Shown: positions 1 through 9,112, counted from the stretch's first letter. The stretch: 64,000 nt of DNA from Natronoflexus pectinivorans (GCF_004345615.1 NZ_SLWK01000017.1:1-64000); one strand, 5' to 3'. A program made the numbers and translations. Notes: generated by a model from the sequence alone, not told the origin.

Positions 1-26
1 CCACTCCCCTTGTCGGAAAGCGGCTG

Positions 27-59
27 CAAAGATAAACACTTTTATTTCCCTTTTCCAAA
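27..59 (-). promoter_or_regulatory. Bacteroidetes-type promoter, leftward, proximal copy
   Basis: Read on the minus strand there is TTTG (complement of 56-59), a 21-base spacer, then TATCTTTG (complement of 27-34), followed directly by CAGCCGCTT. This fits the known Bacteroidetes consensus TTTG-N19/21-TAnnTTTG exactly. Its product would leave the window at the left edge, so the gene served is not visible. The GC-rich bases right after the -7 box resemble the start region of the tRNA-Lys promoter at 56384-56414, which suggests a stable RNA or other highly expressed gene. Confidence 0.7.
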
Positions 60-219
60 ATATTATTCAACTTTTTTCAAGTTTTTTTCAGTAACACTGA
101 AAACCAATCAAATAAAATGTGATCAGTTTTCAAATAACCCTACAAACAGTAAAAAAGTTAATTCCTTTATCTCAATATCTCAGATTCCGGCACCTCTTAA
201 CCTTCTTAAGAAGCGGCTG

Positions 220-251
220 CAAAAGTAGAGGTTCTTATTGGGGTTTCCAAA
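220..251 (-). promoter_or_regulatory. Bacteroidetes-type promoter, leftward, distal copy
   Basis: On the minus strand TTTG (complement of 248-251) is followed by exactly 20 bases and TACTTTTG (complement of 220-227), then CAGCCGCTT, the same nine bases that follow the proximal promoter at 27-59. Spacing and both boxes fit the Bacteroidetes sigma consensus. It lies 193 bp upstream of the second promoter, an arrangement seen for tandemly promoted rRNA or tRNA operons. Confidence 0.7.
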
Positions 252-474
252 TGTTGAACCAATTATTTTTGCACGAAATTCATAAACACCAATAAATGAA
301 TAAGAAAAAAACAAAACTCCATCTATACTCCATCTATTTGAGAAAAGGCGGAACTATAAAGATACAACATTCCCCGAATAACATCAAAGAAAAACCAAGA
401 AAAAAATAAACTATGCAACTAATTAAATTGTATCTTCGCAACACTATAGATTCGTATAATATAAAACCTACATC

Positions 475-1233
475 GTGAGTAAAAAAATAGTGCTGATTCC
501 GACCTATAATGAACGAGAAAATATTGAAGCAATTATACGTGCTGTATTTGACCAACCATATCAATTTCATGTTCTGATTATTGATGACAATTCGCCGGAT
601 GGCACAGCTTCTATTGTTTCAAAACTACAGAAAGAATTCCCTGATCTCTTGTACCTTCTTGAACGATCTGGAAAATTGGGACTCGGTACTGCTTACATTA
701 CCGGATTTAAATGGGCTATTGATAAAGAGTATGACTATATATTTGAGATGGATGCCGACTTTTCACATAATCCTGAGGATTTAAACAAGTTATATGAAGC
801 TTGCAGCGTTCAACATGCTGATATGGCCATTGGTTCCAGATACAAATCGGGAGTAAATGTAGTTAATTGGCCAATGGGAAGAGTTCTGATGTCATATTTT
901 GCATCTGTTTATGTGAGGATTATAACCGGCATGAAAATAATGGATACAACCGCCGGATTTAAATGCTACAAAAGGGAAGTTTTGGAAGCAATAAATCTTG
1001 ACGCCATAAAATTTAAAGGCTATGCTTTTCAGATTGAGATGAAATTCACTGCATGGAAACTTGGCTTCGACATCATGGAGGTTCCAATCGTTTTTACTGA
1101 CAGAAAACAAGGAGCATCAAAAATGAGCGGAGGGATATTTAATGAAGCAGTATGGGGAGTAATAAAGATGAAAGCAGGCAGCTGGTTCAAAAAATATCCG
1201 AATAAGAAAAAGATAACAACGGAGACCTTATGA
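475..1233 (+). CDS. Polyprenol-phosphate mannosyl/glucosyltransferase (GT2, DPM1-like)
   Basis: Family 2 glycosyltransferase of 252 residues that would transfer a sugar from a nucleotide donor to polyprenyl phosphate at the cytoplasmic face of the membrane. Visible motifs are PTYNERENI (9-17), the IIDDNSPDGT nucleotide-sugar loop (35-44), a DAD metal motif (93-95), GSRY (120-123) and DTTAGFKCYKR (157-167), all hallmarks of the DPM1/Ppm1 group. There is no C-terminal membrane domain, so it is the soluble single-domain form. Translation starts at GTG 475; no good Shine-Dalgarno is present, as is normal for this phylum. The stop overlaps the start of the dihydroorotase gene (ATGA at 1230-1233), so the two are translationally coupled. 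The exact sugar is not readable from sequence. Confidence 0.9.
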   Translation: MSKKIVLIPTYNERENIEAIIRAVFDQPYQFHVLIIDDNSPDGTASIVSKLQKEFPDLLYLLERSGKLGLGTAYITGFKWAIDKEYDYIFEMDADFSHNPEDLNKLYEACSVQHADMAIGSRYKSGVNVVNWPMGRVLMSYFASVYVRIITGMKIMDTTAGFKCYKREVLEAINLDAIKFKGYAFQIEMKFTAWKLGFDIMEVPIVFTDRKQGASKMSGGIFNEAVWGVIKMKAGSWFKKYPNKKKITTETL

Positions 1234-2570
1234 GTACAACATTAATAAAAAATGCCATCATTATAAATGAGGGAGAATCTTTTACGGGTTCTGTTTTGAT
1301 TGATGGTGCACTGATAAAAAAGATTTATAAAGATTCAACGGATTTACCGAAGGCAGAAAAGGAGATAGATGCATCAGGCATGTACCTTGTTCCCGGTGTG
1401 ATAGATGACCAGGTTCACTTTCGTGAACCCGGACTTATTCACAAAGGCGACATCAGTTCCGAATCAAGAGCTGCCGTTGCCGGTGGTGTAACCTCATTCA
1501 TGGAAATGCCAAACACATCGCCACAAACCACCACCATTGAAGCTTTGGAGGCAAAATACAGCAGAGCATCGGTTGTTTCAATGGCCAACTACTCATTCTA
1601 CATGGGTGCCACCAACGATAATTTAGAGGAGGTATTAAAGGTTGATCCATCGAAAGTATGTGGTGTTAAGGTGTTCATGGGTTCATCCACAGGTAATATG
1701 CTTGTGGATAACATGGAAACACTCAATCATATATTTAAGGAGATACCCATGCTGATTACCACGCATTGTGAGGATGAAACGACCATTAAAGAAAGAAGTG
1801 AAAAATATCGTTCCCTTTACGGGAACGATATGCCTTTCCGATACCATGCAGCCATCCGTAATGATGAGGCATGTTATATTTCATCGTCAAAAGCAGTAGA
1901 ACTTGCCACGAAACACAACAGCAGGTTACACATTCTGCATCTTTCCACCAAAAAGGAGCTATCTCTACTAAATAATACCATCCCACTAACAGAAAAAAGA
2001 ATTACCGGAGAGGTTTGTGTTCACCACTTATGGTTTGATGATAGAGATTATGACCTGTTGGGCTCAAGAATTAAATGGAACCCGGCCATTAAATCTGTCA
2101 CCGATCGCGATGCTCTGCGGGAAGGTCTTGTAAACAATCTGCTGGATGTGGTTGCTACCGACCATGCTCCCCATACTTTGCAAGAGAAACAGAACAGTTA
2201 TTTCTCTGCTCCATCGGGAGGACCCTTGGTTCAGCATTCATTGCCGGTGATGCTGGAACTGGCAGACCAGGGAATTCTTAGCAAAGAGTTGGTGGTGGAA
2301 AAAATGTGTCACGCGCCGGCAATTTTGTTCCGCGTAATCAAACGAGGATACATCAGAGAAGGATACTTTGCCGATTTGGCACTGGTAGATCCCAATGCTA
2401 ACCAGACAATTACCGACGACGATGTGTTATATAAATGCAAGTGGACTCCCTTCAACAATACGAAACTAAAACACGCCGTAGCTCGTACATGGGTAAACGG
2501 GCATCTTGTTTTCGATAATGGAGTAATAGACGAACAAAAAAAAGGGAGCAGATTGCTCTTCGATTATTAA
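1230..2570 (+). CDS. pyrC: Dihydroorotase (amidohydrolase family)
   Basis: Third step of de novo pyrimidine synthesis: interconversion of carbamoyl aspartate and dihydroorotate. The 446-residue protein has the amidohydrolase signatures of the PyrC/AllB group: QVHFREPG (61-68), KVFMGSS with the carboxylated Lys at 147, THCED (178-182), HILHLST (234-240) and TDHAPHT (310-316). The first His of the usual HxH metal motif is Gln61; I believe this is shared with relatives in Bacteroidota, so I still call dihydroorotase rather than an inactive paralogue. Allantoinase or hydantoinase activity is the main alternative. It starts inside the stop of the glycosyltransferase gene and is followed 41 bp later by a small lipoprotein gene on the same strand. 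Confidence 0.85.
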   Translation: MSTTLIKNAIIINEGESFTGSVLIDGALIKKIYKDSTDLPKAEKEIDASGMYLVPGVIDDQVHFREPGLIHKGDISSESRAAVAGGVTSFMEMPNTSPQTTTIEALEAKYSRASVVSMANYSFYMGATNDNLEEVLKVDPSKVCGVKVFMGSSTGNMLVDNMETLNHIFKEIPMLITTHCEDETTIKERSEKYRSLYGNDMPFRYHAAIRNDEACYISSSKAVELATKHNSRLHILHLSTKKELSLLNNTIPLTEKRITGEVCVHHLWFDDRDYDLLGSRIKWNPAIKSVTDRDALREGLVNNLLDVVATDHAPHTLQEKQNSYFSAPSGGPLVQHSLPVMLELADQGILSKELVVEKMCHAPAILFRVIKRGYIREGYFADLALVDPNANQTITDDDVLYKCKWTPFNNTKLKHAVARTWVNGHLVFDNGVIDEQKKGSRLLFDY

Positions 2571-2611
2571 TCGTCCCGTTTCTTTTCTGGAAGAAAATAA
2601 ATCGTGGAAAT

Positions 2612-3118
2612 ATGAGAACTTTATCGGTAATTTTTATTGTTTTAATGATTTTTGCAGGCTGCACTAAGGTTGTAAAAGAAACCAACCGAGTAATAATATC
2701 AGACCTGGCTTACGATTTGGAACACATCATAGCCGACACCATTATTTACAGTGTTGAAATCATTAACACCGACCCAATGGATGAGTGGGCGGAATATCGT
2801 TTAAGGAATGTTCAACATCAAAAACTCATCAATTCCATTTTTGAAAATGTGTACGCTGGCAAAACAACTGCCTTTGATTATTTTACAGAACAGCAATTAG
2901 CGATTTCTGATGTTGAAGCTCTGGAGAAAGATCCGGAGTTTTCAAGAGAGAACATTGAAGAGATACAATTTGAAGAGATCTGGCTATTTAATAAATACAA
3001 CCAGACTTTTCATAAACAAATTCTATCCATGGTTCTGGCTTATGGTATATATTCCGATGAAGGAACCTACCTTGGCCGAAAACCGGCGTTCAGAGTTTCG
3101 GTAAATAAAAATGACTAA
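2612..3118 (+). CDS. Small predicted lipoprotein of unknown function
   Basis: A 168-residue protein with a lipoprotein signal: a hydrophobic stretch from residue 4 and lipobox IFAGC with Cys17, so it should be anchored in the cell envelope. The mature part is acidic and has no named domain that I recognise. Residues from about 100 to 165 (LEKDPEFSRENIEEIQFEEI, then YGIYSDEGTYLGRKPAFRV) have a layout recalling the C-terminal part of GldN/PorN type IX secretion proteins, but this is a weak resemblance and not a call. It follows pyrC by 41 bp and probably belongs to that operon. Its stop codon overlaps the stop of the convergent aspartokinase gene. Confidence 0.75.
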   Translation: MRTLSVIFIVLMIFAGCTKVVKETNRVIISDLAYDLEHIIADTIIYSVEIINTDPMDEWAEYRLRNVQHQKLINSIFENVYAGKTTAFDYFTEQQLAISDVEALEKDPEFSRENIEEIQFEEIWLFNKYNQTFHKQILSMVLAYGIYSDEGTYLGRKPAFRVSVNKND

Positions 3119-4365
3119 CCTCTGATTACAAACCGGGCAACTTTTCTGGTAATCTGGGAATCCAGAATCTCCTTTCCGCTGGTCATCTCCTCAATGGCAG
3201 CAGTGGTGTACTGCCGAATGGTAATTAATTGCACATTCTCGTTATAACGTACTGAGAAATTATTCTTTAATTCACTTAATAACTCATCCATTTCCCTGAT
3301 TCTGTCGAAACTTGCAGAAAAATTTAATGCAGAATTCTGCATTAAATTCATTTTCACACGAAACTTTTTGAAAATTGAGATGATTTCGATCAATTTATCT
3401 TCCATGATGAAGGAAAAATCGAGAGGGGAAATGGTAACAAAAATCTGATTGGTCTTCAGAATAAAGACAGGTACCTGCTCACTAATTCCGGTTCTTTCCA
3501 AAATAATAGTTCCTTTTTCCTCCTTATCTACAAAAGATCTCACTTTCAAGGGAATGTTCTTATTTTGTAACGGTTTAAGGGTCTTTGGATGAATAACCTG
3601 TGCGCCGTAATAAGAAAGTTCAATGGCCTCCATGTAAGAGAGCTCCTCAATTTTTACGGCGCCGTGATACCACCTGGGGTCAGCATTCAAAACACCGGGA
3701 ACATCCTTCCAAATGGTCACATCTGAGGCATTCATGACATGCCCAATAATTGCAGCTGTATAATCAGAACCTTCACGCCCCAATGTGGTTGTAAGATTGC
3801 TGATGGTTCCACCCAAAAAACCCTGAGTCAAATAAACTTCAGCATCAGCAAAATTAAAAGTCTGCATCATTAGCTGATTCGTCAAAGGCCAATCAACGTT
3901 AGAATCACGATACAAATCATCGGTTTTAAGAATGGTGCGGACATCTGTCCAACTGCTTTTAACCCCACCCTGCTCCCAGAAATCTGCGACAATAGAAGTA
4001 GATAAAAGTTCCCCAAAACTGACAATCTGGTCATATTCAAAGTCAAAATGCATGGATGGAGATTGCTTCAAACGTGTTTCCAATTGATGCATTTGTTCAT
4101 TATACCTTTTTGATGCATTATCCTTCCCAAACAAATCGTGAATGATTTGTGCATGATAATCATGCACAAATTTCAAACATTCATCCATCACCTCCTTCTT
4201 CTTCCTAAAATATGCAGAAACCAACTCTTCAAAAGCATTTGTCATCTTACCCATGGCCGAAATCACCACCACTAAAGGTGTTTCAGCACCTTTAACAATT
4301 GAAGTAACATTACGAACTCCCCCGGCATCTTTTACTGATGCTCCGCCAAATTTATATACTCTCAT
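3115..4365 (-). CDS. lysC: Aspartate kinase
   Basis: Phosphorylates aspartate, the first step towards lysine/diaminopimelate, threonine and methionine. The protein has 416 residues, so it is monofunctional with no homoserine dehydrogenase domain. The N-terminal KFGGASVKD (5-13) and TTLGREGSDYTAA (about 193-205) are the kinase-family ATP and aspartate motifs; the second reads GREGSD where GRGGSD is usual. The last 110 residues hold the regulatory ACT region, implying feedback control by an end-product amino acid. Its stop overlaps that of the convergent lipoprotein gene, and the divergent mfd gene starts 171 bp upstream. Other paralogues may exist outside the window, so the symbol is by family only. 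Confidence 0.88.
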   Translation of the reverse strand: MRVYKFGGASVKDAGGVRNVTSIVKGAETPLVVVISAMGKMTNAFEELVSAYFRKKKEVMDECLKFVHDYHAQIIHDLFGKDNASKRYNEQMHQLETRLKQSPSMHFDFEYDQIVSFGELLSTSIVADFWEQGGVKSSWTDVRTILKTDDLYRDSNVDWPLTNQLMMQTFNFADAEVYLTQGFLGGTISNLTTTLGREGSDYTAAIIGHVMNASDVTIWKDVPGVLNADPRWYHGAVKIEELSYMEAIELSYYGAQVIHPKTLKPLQNKNIPLKVRSFVDKEEKGTIILERTGISEQVPVFILKTNQIFVTISPLDFSFIMEDKLIEIISIFKKFRVKMNLMQNSALNFSASFDRIREMDELLSELKNNFSVRYNENVQLITIRQYTTAAIEEMTSGKEILDSQITRKVARFVIRG

Positions 4366-4517
4366 GGAAAAAAGATTGTTAGATATTAGAATTTTAGATG
4401 TTACACAAAGTACAACTTGAATGAAGTGTCAAGTCAAAAATAATACATCCTCAGAATTTATAATCATAAATATCCATAAAACCCCGACCATTAAGGATTC
4501 ATTTTTACATATTTCAT

Positions 4518-4525
4518 TATTTTTG
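4518..4525 (+). promoter_or_regulatory. -7 element upstream of mfd
   Basis: TATTTTTG matches the Bacteroidetes -7 consensus TAnnTTTG and is identical to the -7 box of the tRNA-Lys promoter. No clear -33 TTTG is found 19-21 bases upstream. It ends only 11 bases before the mfd ATG, so if used the leader would be very short. Confidence 0.45.
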
Positions 4526-4536
4526 CCAAAAAAAAG

Positions 4537-7500
4537 ATGAGCCCATCCAGTGCTCCGATACAAAAATATCTTCATCACACATCCATTTCAACGATTAAGG
4601 AATGGTTGAAAACACCTAACGGAAATCTTTACTTAAAAGGATTAACCGGAAGTTCGGTATCTTTAATTGCCGCCACTTTAAAAGACAATGCTTCGCACAT
4701 TATAGTTGCCGATGATAAGGAAAGTGCCGCTTATCTCTATCACGATCTCACACAGTTGTTGGGTGAAACTCCTGTCTTTTTTCTGCCATCATCTTACAAG
4801 CGATCGCCGGAATACGGACAGCCCGAAAGCAGCCAGATTATTCTTCGTACAGAAGCTCTTCAAAATCTGAGAAATCAATCAGCAGGTCAATTCTTCGTGA
4901 CTTATCCTGAAGCATTGATGGAGAAAGTTCCCGATTCTGAGACCATCAGCAACCAAACCATTACCGTAAAGAAAGGTGAAAACACAGACCTTTTCTTCGT
5001 GGTTGACTTTTTAAACGAATTGGGATTTCAACGTACAGATTTTGTGTATGAGCCGGGGTATTATTCTGTAAGAGGCTCCATTCTTGATGTTTTTAGCTAT
5101 TCGCATGAAGAACCATACCGAATTGATTTTTTTGGCGATGAAATTGAGAGCATACGCTCATTTGACATTGAAAATCAGCTTTCAAAAACCACCTTCGAGG
5201 AAATTACCATAGTACCCAAATTATCTTCGGCGGCTTCAGATCAATTCATCAGCATAAATGAATACATTCCGCAGGCTGTTAAATTTTGGATGAACTCCCC
5301 ATCTCTCATTTATAATAAGATGGACGAGATATATCAGAAAGTTAAATCTGCATCTTATAAGGATGAAAACCACGAGGAGAATCGTTATTTACCCGGAGAG
5401 AAAGATTTAATCAATGGCAAGCTGTTCATGGAACAGCTTACCGGCAGACCTTTTATCATCTGGGGAAACCCTCAAAAGACTCCAACTGTCAGCACCATTC
5501 AATTCAACACCTCACCTCAACCTCTCTTCCATAAAAAGTTCTCCTTGATTGAAGAGAATATGAGAACCATGATTGAAGACGGGTATCGCATCATGGTGCT
5601 CTCAGACAATAAAAGACAGTTTGAGCGATTAACGCAAATCTTCAGCGACCGAGGAAGTAATCTGGAGTATGAAGAGATGCATCACGCGCTTCATGAAGGG
5701 TTTATTGACCATGATTTAAAACTATGCATATATACCGATCACCAGATTTTTGACCGCTATCACAAATTCACCCTCAAGACCGACAAAACCAGGGCTGCCC
5801 GCCAGTCAATCACATTAAAAGAGCTAACCCGGCTGAATCCCGGCGATTATGTTGTTCATGTGGATCATGGCATTGGGAAGTTTGGAGGTTTGGTGACCAT
5901 GCAGGAAAATGGGAAAAAACAAGAAGCCATCCAACTGATATATCGTGACAACGATGTGCTTTTGGTCAACATACACTCCCTGCACCGCATCAGCAAATAT
6001 AAAGGACAGGAAGGAGAACCTCCAAGGGTTAACAAACTAGGTACAGCGGCCTGGTCAAAGATGAAGGAGAAGACCAAGAAAAAGGTTAAAGACATTGCCC
6101 GTGAATTGATAGCCCTTTATGCCAGAAGAAAATCTGAACCCGGTTACGGGTTTTCGGCCGACTCATTTATGCAGAATGAGCTGGAAGCTTCATTTATTTA
6201 TGAAGACACACCCGACCAGATTAAAGCGACCCAGGCTGTAAAGCAGGATATGGAAGAGCACAATCCCATGGACAGGTTGGTTTGCGGGGATGTAGGTTTT
6301 GGGAAAACAGAAGTGGCCATACGTGCGGCTTTAAAAGCTGTAGCCGACAACAAGCAAGTGGCAGTGTTGGTGCCAACTACCATTTTGGCCTTCCAGCACT
6401 ATCATACTTTTCGTGACAGGCTAAAAGATTTTCCATGCCGGGTAGAATATATCAGCAGATTAAGAAAAGCATCTGAAACAAAGAGCATCATAAAAGATAC
6501 ATCAGAGGGAAAAGTAGATATTTTAATTGGAACCCACAGACTGGTTGGTAAAGATATAAACTTTAAGGATTTGGGGTTACTCATTATCGATGAGGAACAG
6601 CGATTTGGCGTATCGGTAAAAGAAAAACTGAAACGGCTCAAAACAAATGTTGACACCCTCACGCTTACCGCCACTCCCATACCACGTACCTTGCAATTCT
6701 CTTTGATGGGAGCAAGAGATTTGTCCATACTCAACACCCCACCGGCCAATCGCCATCCCATCTTCACTGAATTGCATACATTTGATGCTGACATCATAAA
6801 AGAGGCCATTCAGCATGAAGTAGAACGAAACGGACAGGTATTTTTTATCAACAACAGGGTTCAGAACATCCATGAAATTGAGCATTTTGTGAACCGGCTA
6901 CTCCCAAATATAAAGACCGTTGTTGCACACGGACAAATGGAAGGGAGCAAATTGGAAAAAATCATGCTGGAATTTATCGACGGCGAACATGATGTTTTAA
7001 TTGCTACGACCATCATTGAATCCGGACTGGACATTCCAAATGCAAACACCATCATAATAAATAACGCACACCAGTTTGGTTTGAGCGAGCTCCACCAGTT
7101 ACGAGGACGAGTTGGCAGATCCAACAAAAAAGCGTTTTGCTACTTGTTGGCACCGCCTGTGACAACACTGACCAATGATGCAAGGCGAAGGCTGAAAATT
7201 CTTGAAGAATTTTCAGATTTAGGCAGCGGTTTCCAGATCGCCATGCAGGATTTAGACATTCGTGGTGCAGGAAATCTTTTGGGAGGAGAGCAGAGTGGTT
7301 TTATTGCCGACATAGGTTATGAAACCTATCAACGCATTCTGGAAGAAGCCCTTCTGGAACTCAGAGAAACCGAATACCCTGAGACCCTGAAACAATCTGA
7401 ATCGCTTCAAAAAAACATGAAATATGTAACAGATTGCCAGATTGAAACCGATGCAGACATCAGGTTACCAGAAGAGTACGTTAGCAACATTGCCGAAAGA

Positions 7501-7890
7501 ATGAATCTCTACAGGGAACTGGATAATATTAAGGAGATTGAAAAAATTGAAGCTTTCAGGAAAAATACAGAAGATCGTTTCGGAGAGCTTCCAAAAGAAG
7601 CCGAAGGACTTCTTTTGGTGGTTAAGATGCGCATTTTAGCTGAGTCATTAGGAATGGAAAAGATATCTTACAAAAATAATACAGTAAGAGTCAATTTTGT
7701 AAGTAATCAATCCTCACCTTTTTATCAGTCAGGCACATTCGGACAAATACTTTTATGGTTGCAAAGCAACCACAAAAAAGCCAAGATGGAAGAAAAGAAT
7801 GGCAAACTATGGCTGATTGTTTCCAAAGTGGCATCAATAACAGATGCTTACCAGCTGATTGAGGATATTCGCACTACTCAACAATCTTAA
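4537..7890 (+). CDS. mfd: Transcription-repair coupling factor Mfd
   Basis: ATP-dependent translocase that removes RNA polymerase stalled at DNA lesions and recruits the UvrAB excision machinery. At 1117 residues it is full length. The order is: UvrB-homology N-terminal region, the RNA-polymerase-interacting CarD-like domain (NPGDYVVHVDHGIGKFGG near 434-452), a RecG-type helicase core with Walker A GDVGFGKTE near 585 and DEEQ near 683, motif VI RGRVGRSNK near 855, and the C-terminal TRCF domain. A -7 box sits just upstream of the ATG. Its last 17 bases overlap the 3' end of the convergent response-regulator gene. Confidence 0.97.
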   Translation: MSPSSAPIQKYLHHTSISTIKEWLKTPNGNLYLKGLTGSSVSLIAATLKDNASHIIVADDKESAAYLYHDLTQLLGETPVFFLPSSYKRSPEYGQPESSQIILRTEALQNLRNQSAGQFFVTYPEALMEKVPDSETISNQTITVKKGENTDLFFVVDFLNELGFQRTDFVYEPGYYSVRGSILDVFSYSHEEPYRIDFFGDEIESIRSFDIENQLSKTTFEEITIVPKLSSAASDQFISINEYIPQAVKFWMNSPSLIYNKMDEIYQKVKSASYKDENHEENRYLPGEKDLINGKLFMEQLTGRPFIIWGNPQKTPTVSTIQFNTSPQPLFHKKFSLIEENMRTMIEDGYRIMVLSDNKRQFERLTQIFSDRGSNLEYEEMHHALHEGFIDHDLKLCIYTDHQIFDRYHKFTLKTDKTRAARQSITLKELTRLNPGDYVVHVDHGIGKFGGLVTMQENGKKQEAIQLIYRDNDVLLVNIHSLHRISKYKGQEGEPPRVNKLGTAAWSKMKEKTKKKVKDIARELIALYARRKSEPGYGFSADSFMQNELEASFIYEDTPDQIKATQAVKQDMEEHNPMDRLVCGDVGFGKTEVAIRAALKAVADNKQVAVLVPTTILAFQHYHTFRDRLKDFPCRVEYISRLRKASETKSIIKDTSEGKVDILIGTHRLVGKDINFKDLGLLIIDEEQRFGVSVKEKLKRLKTNVDTLTLTATPIPRTLQFSLMGARDLSILNTPPANRHPIFTELHTFDADIIKEAIQHEVERNGQVFFINNRVQNIHEIEHFVNRLLPNIKTVVAHGQMEGSKLEKIMLEFIDGEHDVLIATTIIESGLDIPNANTIIINNAHQFGLSELHQLRGRVGRSNKKAFCYLLAPPVTTLTNDARRRLKILEEFSDLGSGFQIAMQDLDIRGAGNLLGGEQSGFIADIGYETYQRILEEALLELRETEYPETLKQSESLQKNMKYVTDCQIETDADIRLPEEYVSNIAERMNLYRELDNIKEIEKIEAFRKNTEDRFGELPKEAEGLLLVVKMRILAESLGMEKISYKNNTVRVNFVSNQSSPFYQSGTFGQILLWLQSNHKKAKMEEKNGKLWLIVSKVASITDAYQLIEDIRTTQQS

Positions 7891-8926
7891 CTATAAGTTC
7901 GCGGTTCTTCTTTTGTGTTTGCCCTATGGCAAACACCATACACTTGTAGCTTTTGTTCATGTATGAAATGGTTGTTTCGTGCTGCTCTTCTGAATTTCCG
8001 TTTAGCAAACTCATTAACAACCTCTCATCCATATTAAGATCGTTGATATCTGACCCCTGTTCTAATCTGATTAAACTTTTGAAGCCGGGAGTAACCCCTG
8101 AGACTTTTAAGCTTTGATCAAGAATCATAACCCCTTTTCCACCCATAAAAAGCGCATATCTCAACTTCTCACAATCTCTGATGGCTGATTTTTCAGGCGT
8201 GATATCCATCATTACGATTTGTAAGGCCTGTTTTCCGTTAAATTCGATCCAGGAACCGGTAATGGCTACATCCAATGGTTTTTTATGCAGCCCCATAAAA
8301 ACAATATCGTGCCTTTCAGCCACCCTACCTGTCCCCGCATCATTGCTAATAAACTCATTAAATGCACCCTTTGAGCAGTCATCAACAAAATCGACAAGAG
8401 GTAGTCCGATCATATCCTCGATATAATGAGTATGAAACAGATCCAGAGCATTCATATTAAGATACTGAATACGTCCGTCATGCACAATTATTACAGCCAC
8501 CGGCGCCTCAGCAAGATACCGGCGAAAACTCTGTTCCCGTCTTTTTTGATCAATTACAGCCTTATGCTTGTAATATGCCAGATCGATGGTGATGCTCAAC
8601 TCGTTTTTTTGAACAGGCTTTACAAGATATCCGTATGAATTTGCCACAATAGCTCTTTCCACTACCTGGCTGCTTGTGTCGCTGGTAACAAATATTACCG
8701 GTATTTCAAAATCCCGTTGAATCCTTTCTGCCGTTTCAATGCCATCTATTTCACCTTCCAGATGAATATCCATAAGAACAACATCGGGTTTCTCGGACTG
8801 ACACATTTCCAAAGCCTGAGCACCGGTTTGACACCTTCCTACCAATAAATGACCCAAATCCTTGATAAACAAAGAAAATATAGCAGCTAAAAACTTATCA
8901 TCTTCAACTATCAGTACTTTTCTCAT
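7874..8926 (-). CDS. Orphan response regulator with C-terminal PAS-like segments
   Basis: A 350-residue two-component protein. The N-terminal receiver domain has the acidic pocket at Glu8/Asp9/Asp10, the phosphoacceptor Asp53 in LMDIHLEG, the switch Thr81 and Lys103 in LVKPVQK, so it should be phosphorylatable. It continues into a PAS domain (about 134-240) and a second, more diverged PAS-like stretch (about 250-340). No DNA-binding, GGDEF or kinase domain follows, so output is probably through protein contacts. I start it at ATG 8926 because MRKVLIVEDD is the natural receiver start; an in-frame extension to 8968 adds 14 unrelated residues. No histidine kinase gene is adjacent. It runs tail to tail into mfd. 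Confidence 0.85.
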   Translation of the reverse strand: MRKVLIVEDDKFLAAIFSLFIKDLGHLLVGRCQTGAQALEMCQSEKPDVVLMDIHLEGEIDGIETAERIQRDFEIPVIFVTSDTSSQVVERAIVANSYGYLVKPVQKNELSITIDLAYYKHKAVIDQKRREQSFRRYLAEAPVAVIIVHDGRIQYLNMNALDLFHTHYIEDMIGLPLVDFVDDCSKGAFNEFISNDAGTGRVAERHDIVFMGLHKKPLDVAITGSWIEFNGKQALQIVMMDITPEKSAIRDCEKLRYALFMGGKGVMILDQSLKVSGVTPGFKSLIRLEQGSDINDLNMDERLLMSLLNGNSEEQHETTISYMNKSYKCMVFAIGQTQKKNRELIVKIVE

Positions 8927-9104
8927 ATGATAATTCTCTTTCAATAGTATAAAAGGATAGGCGAGCAATCCTTACAGACAGGTAATTTCTATCCGAAAAA
9001 AGTCACCAGGTTAATATTTATTAAAAAAACACCGAAACAGAAGAGAATAATAAAACAAATGGCTTAAATTATTCCCAGGTATGGTGTAAGTACAATAAAT
9101 CAAT

Positions 9105-9112
9105 TAAATTTG
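9105..9112 (+). promoter_or_regulatory. -7 element upstream of coaX
   Basis: TAAATTTG matches the TAnnTTTG consensus 25 bases before the first candidate start of coaX. No convincing -33 TTTG is seen at the right distance. It would serve the coaX-to-ppiD run. Confidence 0.4.

Larger units (their letters stand above)
1..474. other. Gene-free left edge holding two leftward promoters
   Basis: No convincing gene lies here; the open frame at 10-228 has AT-rich, low-complexity coding and no family resemblance. The stretch carries two minus-strand promoters (entered separately), a perfect 12-bp palindrome CTTCTTAAGAAG at 202-213 just downstream of the upstream promoter, and an 8-bp hairpin at 85-103 (TTTTCAGT, loop AAC, ACTGAAAA) between the two promoters. 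On the plus strand a TATCTTCG box at 431-438 is a possible -7 element for the glycosyltransferase gene starting at 475, but no matching -33 element is visible. Confidence 0.6.

Noticed and set aside
10-228. Open frame of 72 codons at the left edge
   Set aside because: AT-rich composition, no family features, and it crosses two good minus-strand promoter elements.
8927-8968. Upstream extension of the response regulator
   Set aside because: Adds 14 residues with no family counterpart; the receiver domain naturally starts at ATG 8926.
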